30,845 nt of DNA from contig JAFAGM010000070.1 in NCBI GenBank assembly GCA_023422775.1, forward strand, positions 1-30,845, read 5' to 3'. Position numbers and translations under genes: made by a program. The first letter of the stretch is position 1. Every line of letters starts with the position of its first letter. Below the pieces are notes generated by a model, which saw only the letters and a program-made list of their open reading frames with translations, did no database searches and had not been told where the DNA came from. Source of the DNA: Pseudomonadota bacterium. Its GTDB lineage: Bacteria > Pseudomonadota > Alphaproteobacteria > Rhizobiales > Xanthobacteraceae. Positions 7,882 through 14,723 of the stretch are shown here, piece after piece.

Positions 7882-8529
7882 TCAGCGCAGCCCCATCTCG
7901 ACGGCGATCCGGATCAGGTCCGAATGATTTTTGGCGCCGAGTTTCTGCTTGAGCAGGGAAGTGGTGTTGGCGACCGTCTTGTAGGAAATCTCCAGCGCAT
8001 CGGCGACTTCGACGATCTTGTCGCCGCGGCCCAGCAGCCGCAGGATTTCGAGCTCGCGCGCCGTCATCTGCGTCGCAGGATTGGCCTTGATGGAAGCGCC
8101 CGAAAAGGTCACCGCCTCCGCAAGCTGCGGCGAAATGAAATTGTCCCCCGCCGCGACCTTGCGGACGGCCTTTATCAGTATTCTGGGATCGTCCCCCTTC
8201 GAAACATAGCCCTGCGCGCCAAGTTCGATGGCGCGAACCACGAACGCGGGATCGTCGTTCATGCTGAACATGATGATCCTGGCATCCGGGTCGTCCTTGC
8301 GGATGCGCCGCATCAGCTCGAAGCCGGAAACATCGGGAAGCTTGATGTCGATCACCGTGACGTCGGGCTTTCGGGAAAAGTAGACCCTGTGACCGGATCT
8401 CGCGTCGGTGGCCTCGTCGATCTTCACCGTGTTGTCGGATGCGAACAACGACCGGCAGCCCGACAGGACCACCGGATGGTCGTCGACGATCAGGATCCTG
8501 GTAGCGGACTTGGTCGAATTCTGCATCAT
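7882..8529 (-). CDS. NarL/FixJ-type response regulator
   Basis: This 215-residue DNA-binding regulator has a receiver domain (about residues 10-125) with the acidic pair Asp16-Asp17, phospho-acceptor Asp61 in VIDIKLPDVSG and Lys111 in GYVSKGDDP. A LuxR-type helix-turn-helix follows at about 155-212 (MTARELEILRLLGRGDKIVEVA). The ATG at 8529 is preceded by GGAAGGG at good distance. A second ATG directly follows. The kinase gene at 8611 is divergent, 81 bp away, and is the obvious phosphodonor. Their shared promoter region suggests autoregulation, but no operator could be defined. Target genes are not visible in the window. Confidence 0.92.
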   Translation of the reverse strand: MMQNSTKSATRILIVDDHPVVLSGCRSLFASDNTVKIDEATDARSGHRVYFSRKPDVTVIDIKLPDVSGFELMRRIRKDDPDARIIMFSMNDDPAFVVRAIELGAQGYVSKGDDPRILIKAVRKVAAGDNFISPQLAEAVTFSGASIKANPATQMTARELEILRLLGRGDKIVEVADALEISYKTVANTTSLLKQKLGAKNHSDLIRIAVEMGLR

Positions 8530-8610
8530 TGAGTTCCCTTCCGGATTAGATATGCGGTTGGCGGTATTTGGAAAGGAAAATCTGGGGTTGCGGGAGCCAG
8601 AGTAGCCAAA

Positions 8611-9963
8611 ATGTGGGAAAGCCTTTCTCTTCGGACCCGCCTCCTGCTGCCGCTCGGCCTGATGTTCGCCGCCGCGCTGCTGCTGGGGGCCGTTTCGCTG
8701 CAGATATTCACACCGACACAACTTCTGGAGGAAACCGAACCGCCCGCACGCGCGGCCAGGACGGTTGCGGCTGCGCTCAACGGCGGGTTGCAGGCATCCA
8801 CCAACCCGCAAGCGACGCTGGATGCGTTTGTGCAGTCGCTTGGGACGTCGGAGACCATCCGGTTCCGGCATGCCGGCGCGGAGATCGGCGGGCACTCGCC
8901 GCTCGAAGTGCGAACGCCGCTGGGGCGGGTGCCCGCCTGGTTCGTTTACCTTGTCGAGGTGCCCGAGGTCGGGGCGACCTACCCGGTGACGATCGAGGGC
9001 AAGCGAGTGGGAGACATTGTCTATGCGCCCGACATATCCGCCGACGTCTATGAGAAGTGGGTCGGCTTTCTGGCGATCGCCTGCTCCGGCATCGCGCTGA
9101 TGCTGCTGACGGGCGTCATCGCGCATTTCGCCACCGGCTCCGCGCTCGGCCCCCTGCAAAATCTCGGCGATGGACTCACGCGCATGCGCATGGGAGATTA
9201 CGAACACCTGATTCCGACGACCGGGCCGCCGGAGATACGCAAGAGCTCGCTGGAAGCCAACGAACTCGCGCGCACGCTCGGGCGCCTCAGCCAGGACAAT
9301 CGAAGCCTGCTGCGCCGGATGGTGTCGCTGCAGGACGACGAACGCCGCGACGTGGCGCGCGAGTTGCACGACGAACTGGGGCCGCTGCTGTTCGGCATTC
9401 GCGCCAATACGGTGGCGCTGCTGGAGGCGATTCCGCCCGAGAAGGCCGAGCTCGGATCCGCGGCAAAGGGAATTCTCCAGTCGGTCGAGACGCTGCAGCA
9501 GGCGAACCGCCGTATCCTCGACCGGCTGCGGCCGCTCTACATCCAGGAACTGGGACTGGAGCGCAGCATCCAGACATTGCTGCAGAACGCGAAGGCGCAG
9601 GCGCCCGACCTTGCGCTGACGTCGCAGATCGACGCCAGACTGAACGCGATAGACGGCCTCTTGTCGCAGACGGTCTATCGCGTGATCCAGGAGGCGGTGA
9701 CCAACGTGCTTCGTCACGCCGGAGCGGATGCCATGAACGTTCGGGCCGCGATCGAGGACCGCGAGCTGGTCGTCGAAATATCCGACAATGGCGTTGGCTT
9801 CCCGGCCGATCGGCTGCTTGGCCGCGGGCTGACCGGGATGCTGGAGCGGGTCCGCGCGCTGAGCGGGACTCTGCAATTGCTGCGCGAGGACGGACGCACC
9901 TGCGTCCGTTGCCGCCTGCCGGCGGGTGATTCCGTGGTGGCCACTGAAACGATGGAAACCTGA
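8611..9963 (+). CDS. Membrane sensor histidine kinase, HisKA_3 (NarX/DegS-like)
   Basis: This is a 450-residue sensor kinase. Helix TM1 is at about residues 10-32, a periplasmic region of about 115 residues follows, TM2 is at about 150-172, and a HAMP linker spans about 173-225. The HisKA_3 dimerisation helix contains the phosphorylated His253 in ERRDVARELHDELGPLLFG. The ATPase domain has the N-box EAVTNVLRHAG (Asn365), the G1 box DNGVGF (392-397) and the G2 box GRGLTGM (404-410). The periplasmic region matches no sensor domain I know, so the signal is open. Its partner is the divergent regulator at 7882-8529. Confidence 0.93.
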   Translation: MWESLSLRTRLLLPLGLMFAAALLLGAVSLQIFTPTQLLEETEPPARAARTVAAALNGGLQASTNPQATLDAFVQSLGTSETIRFRHAGAEIGGHSPLEVRTPLGRVPAWFVYLVEVPEVGATYPVTIEGKRVGDIVYAPDISADVYEKWVGFLAIACSGIALMLLTGVIAHFATGSALGPLQNLGDGLTRMRMGDYEHLIPTTGPPEIRKSSLEANELARTLGRLSQDNRSLLRRMVSLQDDERRDVARELHDELGPLLFGIRANTVALLEAIPPEKAELGSAAKGILQSVETLQQANRRILDRLRPLYIQELGLERSIQTLLQNAKAQAPDLALTSQIDARLNAIDGLLSQTVYRVIQEAVTNVLRHAGADAMNVRAAIEDRELVVEISDNGVGFPADRLLGRGLTGMLERVRALSGTLQLLREDGRTCVRCRLPAGDSVVATETMET

Positions 9964-9976
9964 GGGGCAGACGCTT

Positions 9977-9992
9977 GCGGCAGACCTGCCGC
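9977..9992. other. Short hairpin between two convergent genes
   Basis: GCGGCAG (9977-9983) pairs with CTGCCGC (9986-9992) in the 34-bp gap between the kinase (plus) and the NTF2-like gene (minus). A T-tract is missing on both strands, so this is at best a weak transcription pause or a Rho-assisted end. Confidence 0.3.
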
Positions 9993-9997
9993 CTGGA

Positions 9998-10420
9998 TCA
10001 GGCCGATGGACGTGCAGTCATCAGGCCTTCACCGGCTGCGCCGGCGACTTCCTGCCGCGTCGTGCACGAAGCAGAGGCGCAAGCCGTCTGCCGGATCTTT
10101 CCGTCCAACGTGAAGGTGAAAGCAATGCGAACGGGCTTGCCTTCGTAACTGAGACAATCGAGCACCATGCCATCGACGGCCGGCATGATTTCCTCCAGCC
10201 CGAATGCGCTCGGCACGATCGCATCGAACCGCGGCCGCCAACAGGCTTCGAGCTCGGCGCGGCCTTCACGGAGTCCGATCTCGTCGCAACCGCATTCGAA
10301 CGTCGCGTCGTCGGCATGGAGTTCGAGCAACGCCGCGACGTCACGCTTCCTGCACGCGTCCAGCCAGTCGAACACCAGTGCCAATGAATCGAAATCGTCA
10401 GCCAAGCCCATCGCCTCCAT
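9998..10420 (-). CDS. NTF2/SnoaL-like small protein
   Basis: This is a protein of about 140 residues. The order VFDWLDACRKRDVAALLELHADDATFECGC, then an acidic helix and a final strand region FTFTLDGKIRQ, fits the cone-shaped alpha+beta fold of NTF2/SnoaL-like proteins (ketosteroid isomerase-like). Members range from enzymes to binding proteins, so no reaction is proposed. The C-terminal 25 residues after RQTAC are low-complexity and may be disordered. ATG codons at 10420 and 10411 are both possible starts; the frame stays open to 10468. It is convergent with the kinase, and the SURF1 terminator lies upstream, so it is likely transcribed alone. Confidence 0.65.
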   Translation of the reverse strand: MEAMGLADDFDSLALVFDWLDACRKRDVAALLELHADDATFECGCDEIGLREGRAELEACWRPRFDAIVPSAFGLEEIMPAVDGMVLDCLSYEGKPVRIAFTFTLDGKIRQTACASASCTTRQEVAGAAGEGLMTARPSA

Positions 10421-10544
10421 CCGGATCACAACGCCTCGCCCGCCTTCTCGAGGCGAACGACGGCGCATGGCGATCGTCGCGAGCGGACACTGAACGGCCT
10501 GCGCTCAAAAAGTCGGTCGTGGAACCCGAGAACGATACTAGTCG

Positions 10545-10571
10545 AAAAAGGTCCCGGTGCACGGACCGGGA
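10545..10571 (-). terminator. Rho-independent terminator after SURF1
   Basis: Read on the minus strand, TCCCGGT pairs with ACCGGGA (plus positions 10565-10571 and 10552-10558) around a six-base loop, followed by CC and then TTTTT (10545-10549). It lies three bases beyond the SURF1 stop codon and marks the end of the oxidase cluster. Confidence 0.75.
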
Positions 10572-10573
10572 AA

Positions 10574-11362
10574 CTACGGTCGCTGCAGCAATCCATGCGG
10601 ACGCTGTCCGCGCCACCACACGCCGAACGCGATCACGACCGCGAAAGCGAGCGTAAACCAGGTGATGGCGTATTGCAGGTGATCGTCCTTGAGATGGACG
10701 GTGAGCGCGCCGGGCTTTGGAATGCCGCTCTCCGGCACGGGCTGCTCGAGATCGATGTAGAACGGCGCGACGGCCTTGCCGCTTCCCTCCCAGCCCAATG
10801 CATGCGCCATCGACCGGTGATCGCGGATGAACCAGAGCCGCTTGTCCAGATTCTCCGGCGGCGTCAGCGTGCCGGCGGTTTCAGGAAAGCGGATATAGCC
10901 GGTGAGTTTCGCCGGCTGACCGGTTACCAGCCGGCCCACGGCGCGATCCTGCTGGCCGCGGTCCTGCATGGTGTTCTGAACGAAGCCCGCGTTGACCGCG
11001 ACGCTCTCGCCGTCCGCCAGTCGCGCCGGCAGAAAAGCCCAGGTGCCCGGGCCGGAGACATCGGCGCGCACCGCGGAGCCGGCGCTATAGACCATCGCAT
11101 CCGGCAAGGGTGCGTAGGTCGCAGTGAAGCTGACGCGACGGAATTCGTCCCTGGCCGGTGTCAGCGCATTCCATTGCGAGGGCTGCGGGAGCGCCCCGGG
11201 GGGCGCCGCAAGCCGTTCGTTCAGCATCGCGATGAGCGCATGCTTCTCGACCCGCCGCTGCAATTGCCAGATCCCGAGGCCGCTGAAGGCCGCCACCATG
11301 ACCAGCGTGAAGATGGCGAATCCCGAAGCCGACCGCCGCCGCCGCTCAATCAACCCGCTCAT
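10574..11362 (-). CDS. SURF1-family cytochrome oxidase assembly protein
   Basis: This 262-residue membrane protein of the SURF1/Shy1 family assists heme a insertion into oxidase subunit I. The N-terminal helix contains the family signature GIWQLQRR (about residues 29-36). A large periplasmic domain follows, and the C-terminal helix begins with HLQYAITWFTLA, also a family signature. The start ATG at 11362 overlaps the stop of the DUF983 gene by four bases (ATGA), so the two are translationally coupled. In many alphaproteobacteria this gene closes the ctaCDBGE cluster, as here, and a terminator follows directly. Start choice excludes a 40-residue Arg-rich upstream extension that is a shadow of the DUF983 gene. 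Confidence 0.93.
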   Translation of the reverse strand: MSGLIERRRRSASGFAIFTLVMVAAFSGLGIWQLQRRVEKHALIAMLNERLAAPPGALPQPSQWNALTPARDEFRRVSFTATYAPLPDAMVYSAGSAVRADVSGPGTWAFLPARLADGESVAVNAGFVQNTMQDRGQQDRAVGRLVTGQPAKLTGYIRFPETAGTLTPPENLDKRLWFIRDHRSMAHALGWEGSGKAVAPFYIDLEQPVPESGIPKPGALTVHLKDDHLQYAITWFTLAFAVVIAFGVWWRGQRPHGLLQRP

Positions 11363-11748
11363 TTTCGCTCGCGGTCGATCAGCCGGCCGGGTGCCGCCTT
11401 GTGGTGAAACTGCAGCGCGATCAACAGCGACTTCATCGAGCGCAACGGCAACAGCGTCGTGACGGCTATCAGCGGCAGCCACAGCGCCGCATGCAGCCAG
11501 AACGGCGGCTGGTACTTGACCTCGACGATCAGGGCGGCAGCGACGACGACGGCGCCCGCCAGCATGATGATGAAGATCGCCGGCCCGTCACCGGAATCGA
11601 TAAAGGCGTAGTCGAGCCCGCACGACTCGCAACCGGGGCGCAAATCCAGGAAGCCGGCATAGAGCTTGCCCCTGCCGCAGCGCGGGCAGCGGCACGCGAT
11701 GCCGCGCAGCGCGCTTTGGGTCAGGGTAGATGGTTGTTCAGGCATCAT
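11359..11748 (-). CDS. DUF983 membrane protein with two CxxC motifs
   Basis: This 129-residue protein matches DUF983. An N-terminal zinc-ribbon-like part has CRCPRCGRGKLY and a second pair CESCGLDY, followed by two membrane helices (about residues 56-76 and 80-100). Its function is unknown. Its constant position between ctaE and SURF1 in alphaproteobacterial oxidase clusters suggests a link to oxidase biogenesis, possibly redox or metal handling through the cysteines; that is inference. A Rho-independent terminator lies between ctaE and this gene, so it either depends on readthrough or has its own promoter within about 90 bp. Confidence 0.88.
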   Translation of the reverse strand: MMPEQPSTLTQSALRGIACRCPRCGRGKLYAGFLDLRPGCESCGLDYAFIDSGDGPAIFIIMLAGAVVVAAALIVEVKYQPPFWLHAALWLPLIAVTTLLPLRSMKSLLIALQFHHKAAPGRLIDRERK

Positions 11749-11786
11749 ACTTCCGTCCTTCCCCTGTCCGAGGGCAAGGGCAAATG

Positions 11787-11815
11787 AAAAAAGGGGCGGT
11801 CTTGCCGACCGCCCC
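11787..11815 (-). terminator. Rho-independent terminator after ctaE
   Basis: On the minus strand a perfect nine-pair stem (GGGGCGGTC at 11793-11801 against GACCGCCCC at 11807-11815), with loop bases 11802-11806, is followed by six T residues (complement of 11787-11792). It starts about 23 bases past the ctaE stop. It should limit expression of DUF983-SURF1 relative to the oxidase subunits. Confidence 0.85.
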
Positions 11816-11838
11816 CCTCATAACACGTCAAGCCTGCA

Positions 11839-12729
11839 TCAGTGTCCGGCCACCGGCCCGCTGCCGCGGAACCAGACGTAGATGCAGATGAACAGGAACA
11901 GCCACACCACGTCGACGAAGTGCCAGTACCAGGCGGCGAACTCGAAACCGAGATGCTGCTTCGGGGTAAAGTGGCCGGCATAGGCGCGGATCAGGCAGAC
12001 CAGCAGGAACACGGTGCCGACCAGCACGTGGAAGCCGTGGAAGCCGGTCGCCATGAAGAAGGTCGCACCGTAGATGTTGCCCGAGAAGCCGAAGGTAGCG
12101 TGGGCGTACTCGAAGGCCTGCACGCAGGTGAACGCGGCGCCCAGCAGGACGGTGAGGATCAGGCCGTATTTGAGGCCCTTGCGGTCGCCCTCGAGCAGCG
12201 CGTGATGCGCCCAGGTCACCGTGGTACCCGAGGTCAGCAGCAGCAGCGTGTTGAGCAGCGGCAGATGCCAGGGATCGAAAGTCTCGATGCCTTTCGGCGG
12301 CCAGGTGCCCGGCACGTTGCAGGCGCCCATCGCCGTTCCGGGTCCGCAGCCGAATACCGCGTCGCGGGTGGCGTGAACCGCGTCGGCGGGAAACAGCGCT
12401 GAATTAAAGAAGGCCCAGAACCATGCGACGAAGAACATCACCTCGGAGGCGATGAAGAGGATCATGCCGTAGCGGTGGCTGATCTGCACCACACGGGTAT
12501 GGTCGCCCTTGTACTGGGCTTCGCGGATCACGTCGCCCCACCAGCTCGCCATGGTGTAGAGCACGCCGATGGTGCCGATACCGAAGATGATCGGGGCCGC
12601 AGCGGTCATGTGATGCATCCAGGTGACCGCACCCACCGCCATCACGAAAGCCGAGATCGAGCCGACAACCGGCCACGGGCTCGGATCGACGAGGTGGTAG
12701 TCGTGGTGCTTCGCGTGCGCCGTAGCCAT
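11839..12729 (-). CDS. ctaE: Cytochrome c oxidase subunit III
   Basis: This 296-residue polytopic protein (about seven helices) is subunit III of the aa3-type oxidase in the cytoplasmic membrane. Diagnostic stretches include HHDYHLVDPSPWPVVGS at the N-terminus, EVMFFVAWFWAFFNSALFP, TSGTTVTWAHHALLEG, and the C-terminal WYWHFVDVVWLFLFICIY. The start at 12729 is supported by GGAGAG six bases upstream; the 17-codon upstream extension is non-homologous. It is separated from ctaG by 106 bp containing several potential stem-loops, and is followed by a strong terminator. Subunit III has no metal but stabilises subunit I. Confidence 0.96.
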   Translation of the reverse strand: MATAHAKHHDYHLVDPSPWPVVGSISAFVMAVGAVTWMHHMTAAAPIIFGIGTIGVLYTMASWWGDVIREAQYKGDHTRVVQISHRYGMILFIASEVMFFVAWFWAFFNSALFPADAVHATRDAVFGCGPGTAMGACNVPGTWPPKGIETFDPWHLPLLNTLLLLTSGTTVTWAHHALLEGDRKGLKYGLILTVLLGAAFTCVQAFEYAHATFGFSGNIYGATFFMATGFHGFHVLVGTVFLLVCLIRAYAGHFTPKQHLGFEFAAWYWHFVDVVWLFLFICIYVWFRGSGPVAGH

Positions 12730-12746
12730 TGCGGTCTCTCCGTTAG

Positions 12747-12814
12747 ATGTGCCGTCCCCTTCGGCACATATCCGTCTCAAATTTCAAATCGTGAAATTCC
12801 GCGAGGTACGGAAT
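12747..12814 (-). other. Stem-loops in the ctaG-ctaE spacer
   Basis: ATGTGCCG (12747-12754) pairs with CGGCACAT (12762-12769) just upstream of the ctaE ribosome-binding site. Farther up, AATTTC (12780-12785) can pair with GAAATT (12793-12798). Alternatively ATTCCG (12796-12801) pairs with CGGAAT (12809-12814). The last two stems share bases and exclude each other. All are within the transcribed spacer of the cox operon. Confidence 0.5.
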
Positions 12815-12835
12815 CTCATGCTTACAGGTTTCCCG

Positions 12836-13489
12836 TCACAGGTTTCCCCTGCGCTTGTCGCTTTCGCCGGCGGCTACCGGCTTCGGCGCCGCATCGCGCA
12901 CGGGATAGAAGGTGTAGGATAGCGTGATGGTCTTCAGCCCGTCGTTCTCGCTGTCCCTGGCGAGTTGCGGATCGACGTAGAACACCACGGGCATGTCGCG
13001 CTTCTCGCCCGGACCCATGGTCTGTTCGTTGAAGCAGAAGCAGTTGATCTTCTGGAAATAGGCGCCGACCGTCAGCGGCGTGACATTGTAGGCCGCGACG
13101 CCTGCGGTGGTGCGCGCGGCCTGATTGGTCACGGAATAGAATACGGTGACGACCTCGCCGATCTTGACCTCGATTTCGGTCTGCTCGGGCTCGAACTTCC
13201 ACGGCAGGCCGGGCCCCACATTGGCGTCGAACCGCACGGAGATCTTGCGCGCCAGCGGCGCATCCGACGGCACCGAGGTCGCAACCTGGGTGGTGCCGTT
13301 GAAGCCGGTGGTGCGGCAGAACCAGTTGTAGAGGGGCACGGCCGCGTAGGACGCGCCGACCATGAACACCACGACGAAGCCGCAGATCGAAGCCACCAGC
13401 GCATCGCGCGTCAGGCCGCGCCGCGAAGCGACCTTCTCGCCTCCCGCCATTTCCTCGCGCGTCTGGATCTTGCTTTCCATTTCAATCAC
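12836..13489 (-). CDS. ctaG: Cytochrome c oxidase assembly protein CtaG (Cox11 family)
   Basis: This protein of up to 217 residues is the Cox11/CtaG copper chaperone that delivers copper to the CuB centre of subunit I. It has a single membrane helix at about residues 31-50, the conserved region VPLYNWFCRTTGFNGTTQ (Cys58), and the copper-binding pair CFCF (Cys150 and Cys152) followed by NEQTMGPGE. The soluble domain faces the periplasm. The start is either a GTG at 13489 or an ATG at 13480; neither has a strong ribosome-binding site, and both follow the coxF stop closely. An 11-bp duplication (GGGAAACCTGT, offset 14 bp) straddles the stop codon. Confidence 0.95.
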   Translation of the reverse strand: MIEMESKIQTREEMAGGEKVASRRGLTRDALVASICGFVVVFMVGASYAAVPLYNWFCRTTGFNGTTQVATSVPSDAPLARKISVRFDANVGPGLPWKFEPEQTEIEVKIGEVVTVFYSVTNQAARTTAGVAAYNVTPLTVGAYFQKINCFCFNEQTMGPGEKRDMPVVFYVDPQLARDSENDGLKTITLSYTFYPVRDAAPKPVAAGESDKRRGNL

Positions 13490-13498
13490 ATTGCCGGC

Positions 13499-13663
13499 TT
13501 ACATGGGACGGACGAGAACCGCCGGCCCCTTGACCATGGTGACAGCGAAAAACAGCACGACAAGCACGCCGAGCGCGAGCGCAATCGCGACCGAGCGATG
13601 GCGGCGGCTTCTCTTCTGCGCCTCGGTGAGGACGATTCCATCTGGTTTCTGCTCGTCGTCCAT
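13499..13663 (-). CDS. coxF: Small oxidase-cluster membrane protein, CoxF type
   Basis: This is a 54-residue protein that short-ORF cutoffs miss. Translation by hand gives MDDEQKPDGIVLTEAQKRSR at the start, then RHR, a hydrophobic helix at about residues 25-43 (VAIALALGVLVVLFFAVTM), and the tail VKGPAVLVRPM. It matches the small CoxF proteins I recall between ctaB and ctaG in bradyrhizobia and relatives. The cytoplasmic N-terminus is charged and the C-terminus should be periplasmic. The role in oxidase assembly is assumed from position. It ends ten bases upstream of the ctaG start, consistent with tight co-translation. Two longer shadow frames overlap it. Confidence 0.85.
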   Translation of the reverse strand: MDDEQKPDGIVLTEAQKRSRRHRSVAIALALGVLVVLFFAVTMVKGPAVLVRPM

Positions 13664-13681
13664 TCGCGTCCCATGCGCCCC

Positions 13682-14662
13682 CTACCCGATCACTGATGCG
13701 ATGGCGCCGAGCGCCGGCGCGACCGCGCGGATCGCAGGTGCGACCGCGTGGATCACGACCTCCAGCAACAAGGTCGCAAACAGGCCAAACAGATAAAGGA
13801 TCGAGAAGGCAAACAGCCGCCGCGTCGCGCGCAGCGCGGGCTTGCCCTCGCGGTGGCGATAGACGTCGATGGCAAGCCACATCATGCCGGCGCCGAGCAG
13901 CAGCGAGACCACGCCATAGATCGCGTCGAAATAGCCGAGCGGCCAGGGCGCCGCGGCAATCGCGACCAGCACGACGGTGTAAAGCAGGATCTGCAGCCGC
14001 GTCGCGTCAGGGCCTGCGACCACCGGCAGCATCGGTATGCCGGCGCGGGCGTAGTCGTCGGAACGGAACAGCGCCAGCGCCCAGAAATGCGGCGGGGTCC
14101 AGAAGAAGATGATGAGGAAAAGGAGCACGGGCTCCATCGCCAGCGAACCGGTGGCCGCTGCCCAGGCTACCACTGGCGGCAGCGCGCCGGCGGCGCCGCC
14201 GATCACGATGTTCTGCGCGGTCCAGCGCTTCAGCCACATGGTGTAGATCACCACGTAGAAGAAGATCGTGAAGGCGAGCAGCCCGCCGGCCAGCCAGTTG
14301 ACGAGCACACCGAGCGTCACCACCGAGAAGAACGAAAGCGTCAGTCCGAACGCCATCGCTTCCGACGGCGTGATGCGTCCGCGCGGGATCGGCCGGTTGG
14401 CGGTGCGCGACATCTTGGCGTCGATGTCGCCTTCGAGCGCCATGTTCAGCGCGCCCGAGGCGCCGGCGCCGACCGCAATGCAGAGGATCGAGGTGAACGC
14501 CAGGATGGGATGGACGTGCCCCGGCGCGATGACGAGGCCGACCAGCGCGGTGAAGATCACCAGCGACATCACCCGCGGCTTCAGCAGCGCGATGTAGTCG
14601 CCGACCTCGGCCTCGGAAATCCGGGGCCCAAGCTCGATGGCGTGGTGATCGACAACCGACAC
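13682..14662 (-). CDS. ctaB: Protoheme IX farnesyltransferase (heme O synthase)
   Basis: This 326-residue UbiA-superfamily prenyltransferase converts heme B and farnesyl diphosphate to heme O, precursor of the heme A in aa3 oxidase. It begins MSVVDHHAIE from a GTG at 14662, has YIALLKPRVMSLVIFTA, the Asp-rich motif NMALEGDIDAKMSRTANRP (residues 73-91), and the second conserved loop YTMWLKRWTAQNIVIGG. About nine hydrophobic helices follow the family pattern. AAGGA precedes the GTG by ten bases; an upstream in-frame ATG at 14704 would start inside the spacer hairpin. It lies between ctaD and coxF on the same transcript. Confidence 0.95.
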   Translation of the reverse strand: MSVVDHHAIELGPRISEAEVGDYIALLKPRVMSLVIFTALVGLVIAPGHVHPILAFTSILCIAVGAGASGALNMALEGDIDAKMSRTANRPIPRGRITPSEAMAFGLTLSFFSVVTLGVLVNWLAGGLLAFTIFFYVVIYTMWLKRWTAQNIVIGGAAGALPPVVAWAAATGSLAMEPVLLFLIIFFWTPPHFWALALFRSDDYARAGIPMLPVVAGPDATRLQILLYTVVLVAIAAAPWPLGYFDAIYGVVSLLLGAGMMWLAIDVYRHREGKPALRATRRLFAFSILYLFGLFATLLLEVVIHAVAPAIRAVAPALGAIASVIG

Positions 14663-14689
14663 GATGGATCGTTCCTTGAGAGAGTGCGA

Positions 14690-14711
14690 CGCGCCTTTCT
14701 GCAAAGGCGCG
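14690..14711 (-). other. Intercistronic hairpin between ctaD and ctaB
   Basis: CGCGCCTTT (14690-14698) and AAAGGCGCG (14703-14711) form a perfect nine-pair stem with a four-base loop, 12 bases past the ctaD stop. No T-tract follows on the minus strand, so it looks more like an mRNA-stabilising or processing structure than a terminator. Confidence 0.6.
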
Positions 14712-14723
14712 CCGTGGTTTAGC

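Noticed and set aside
8530..9876. The response-regulator frame stays open for about 450 further codons across the antisense strand of the kinase gene, giving a 664-codon frame.
   Set aside because: The extension is antisense to well-supported kinase codons, is rich in Arg/Gln/Ala with no domain, and long antisense frames are expected in GC-rich coding DNA. The regulator has a good start and ribosome-binding site at 8529.
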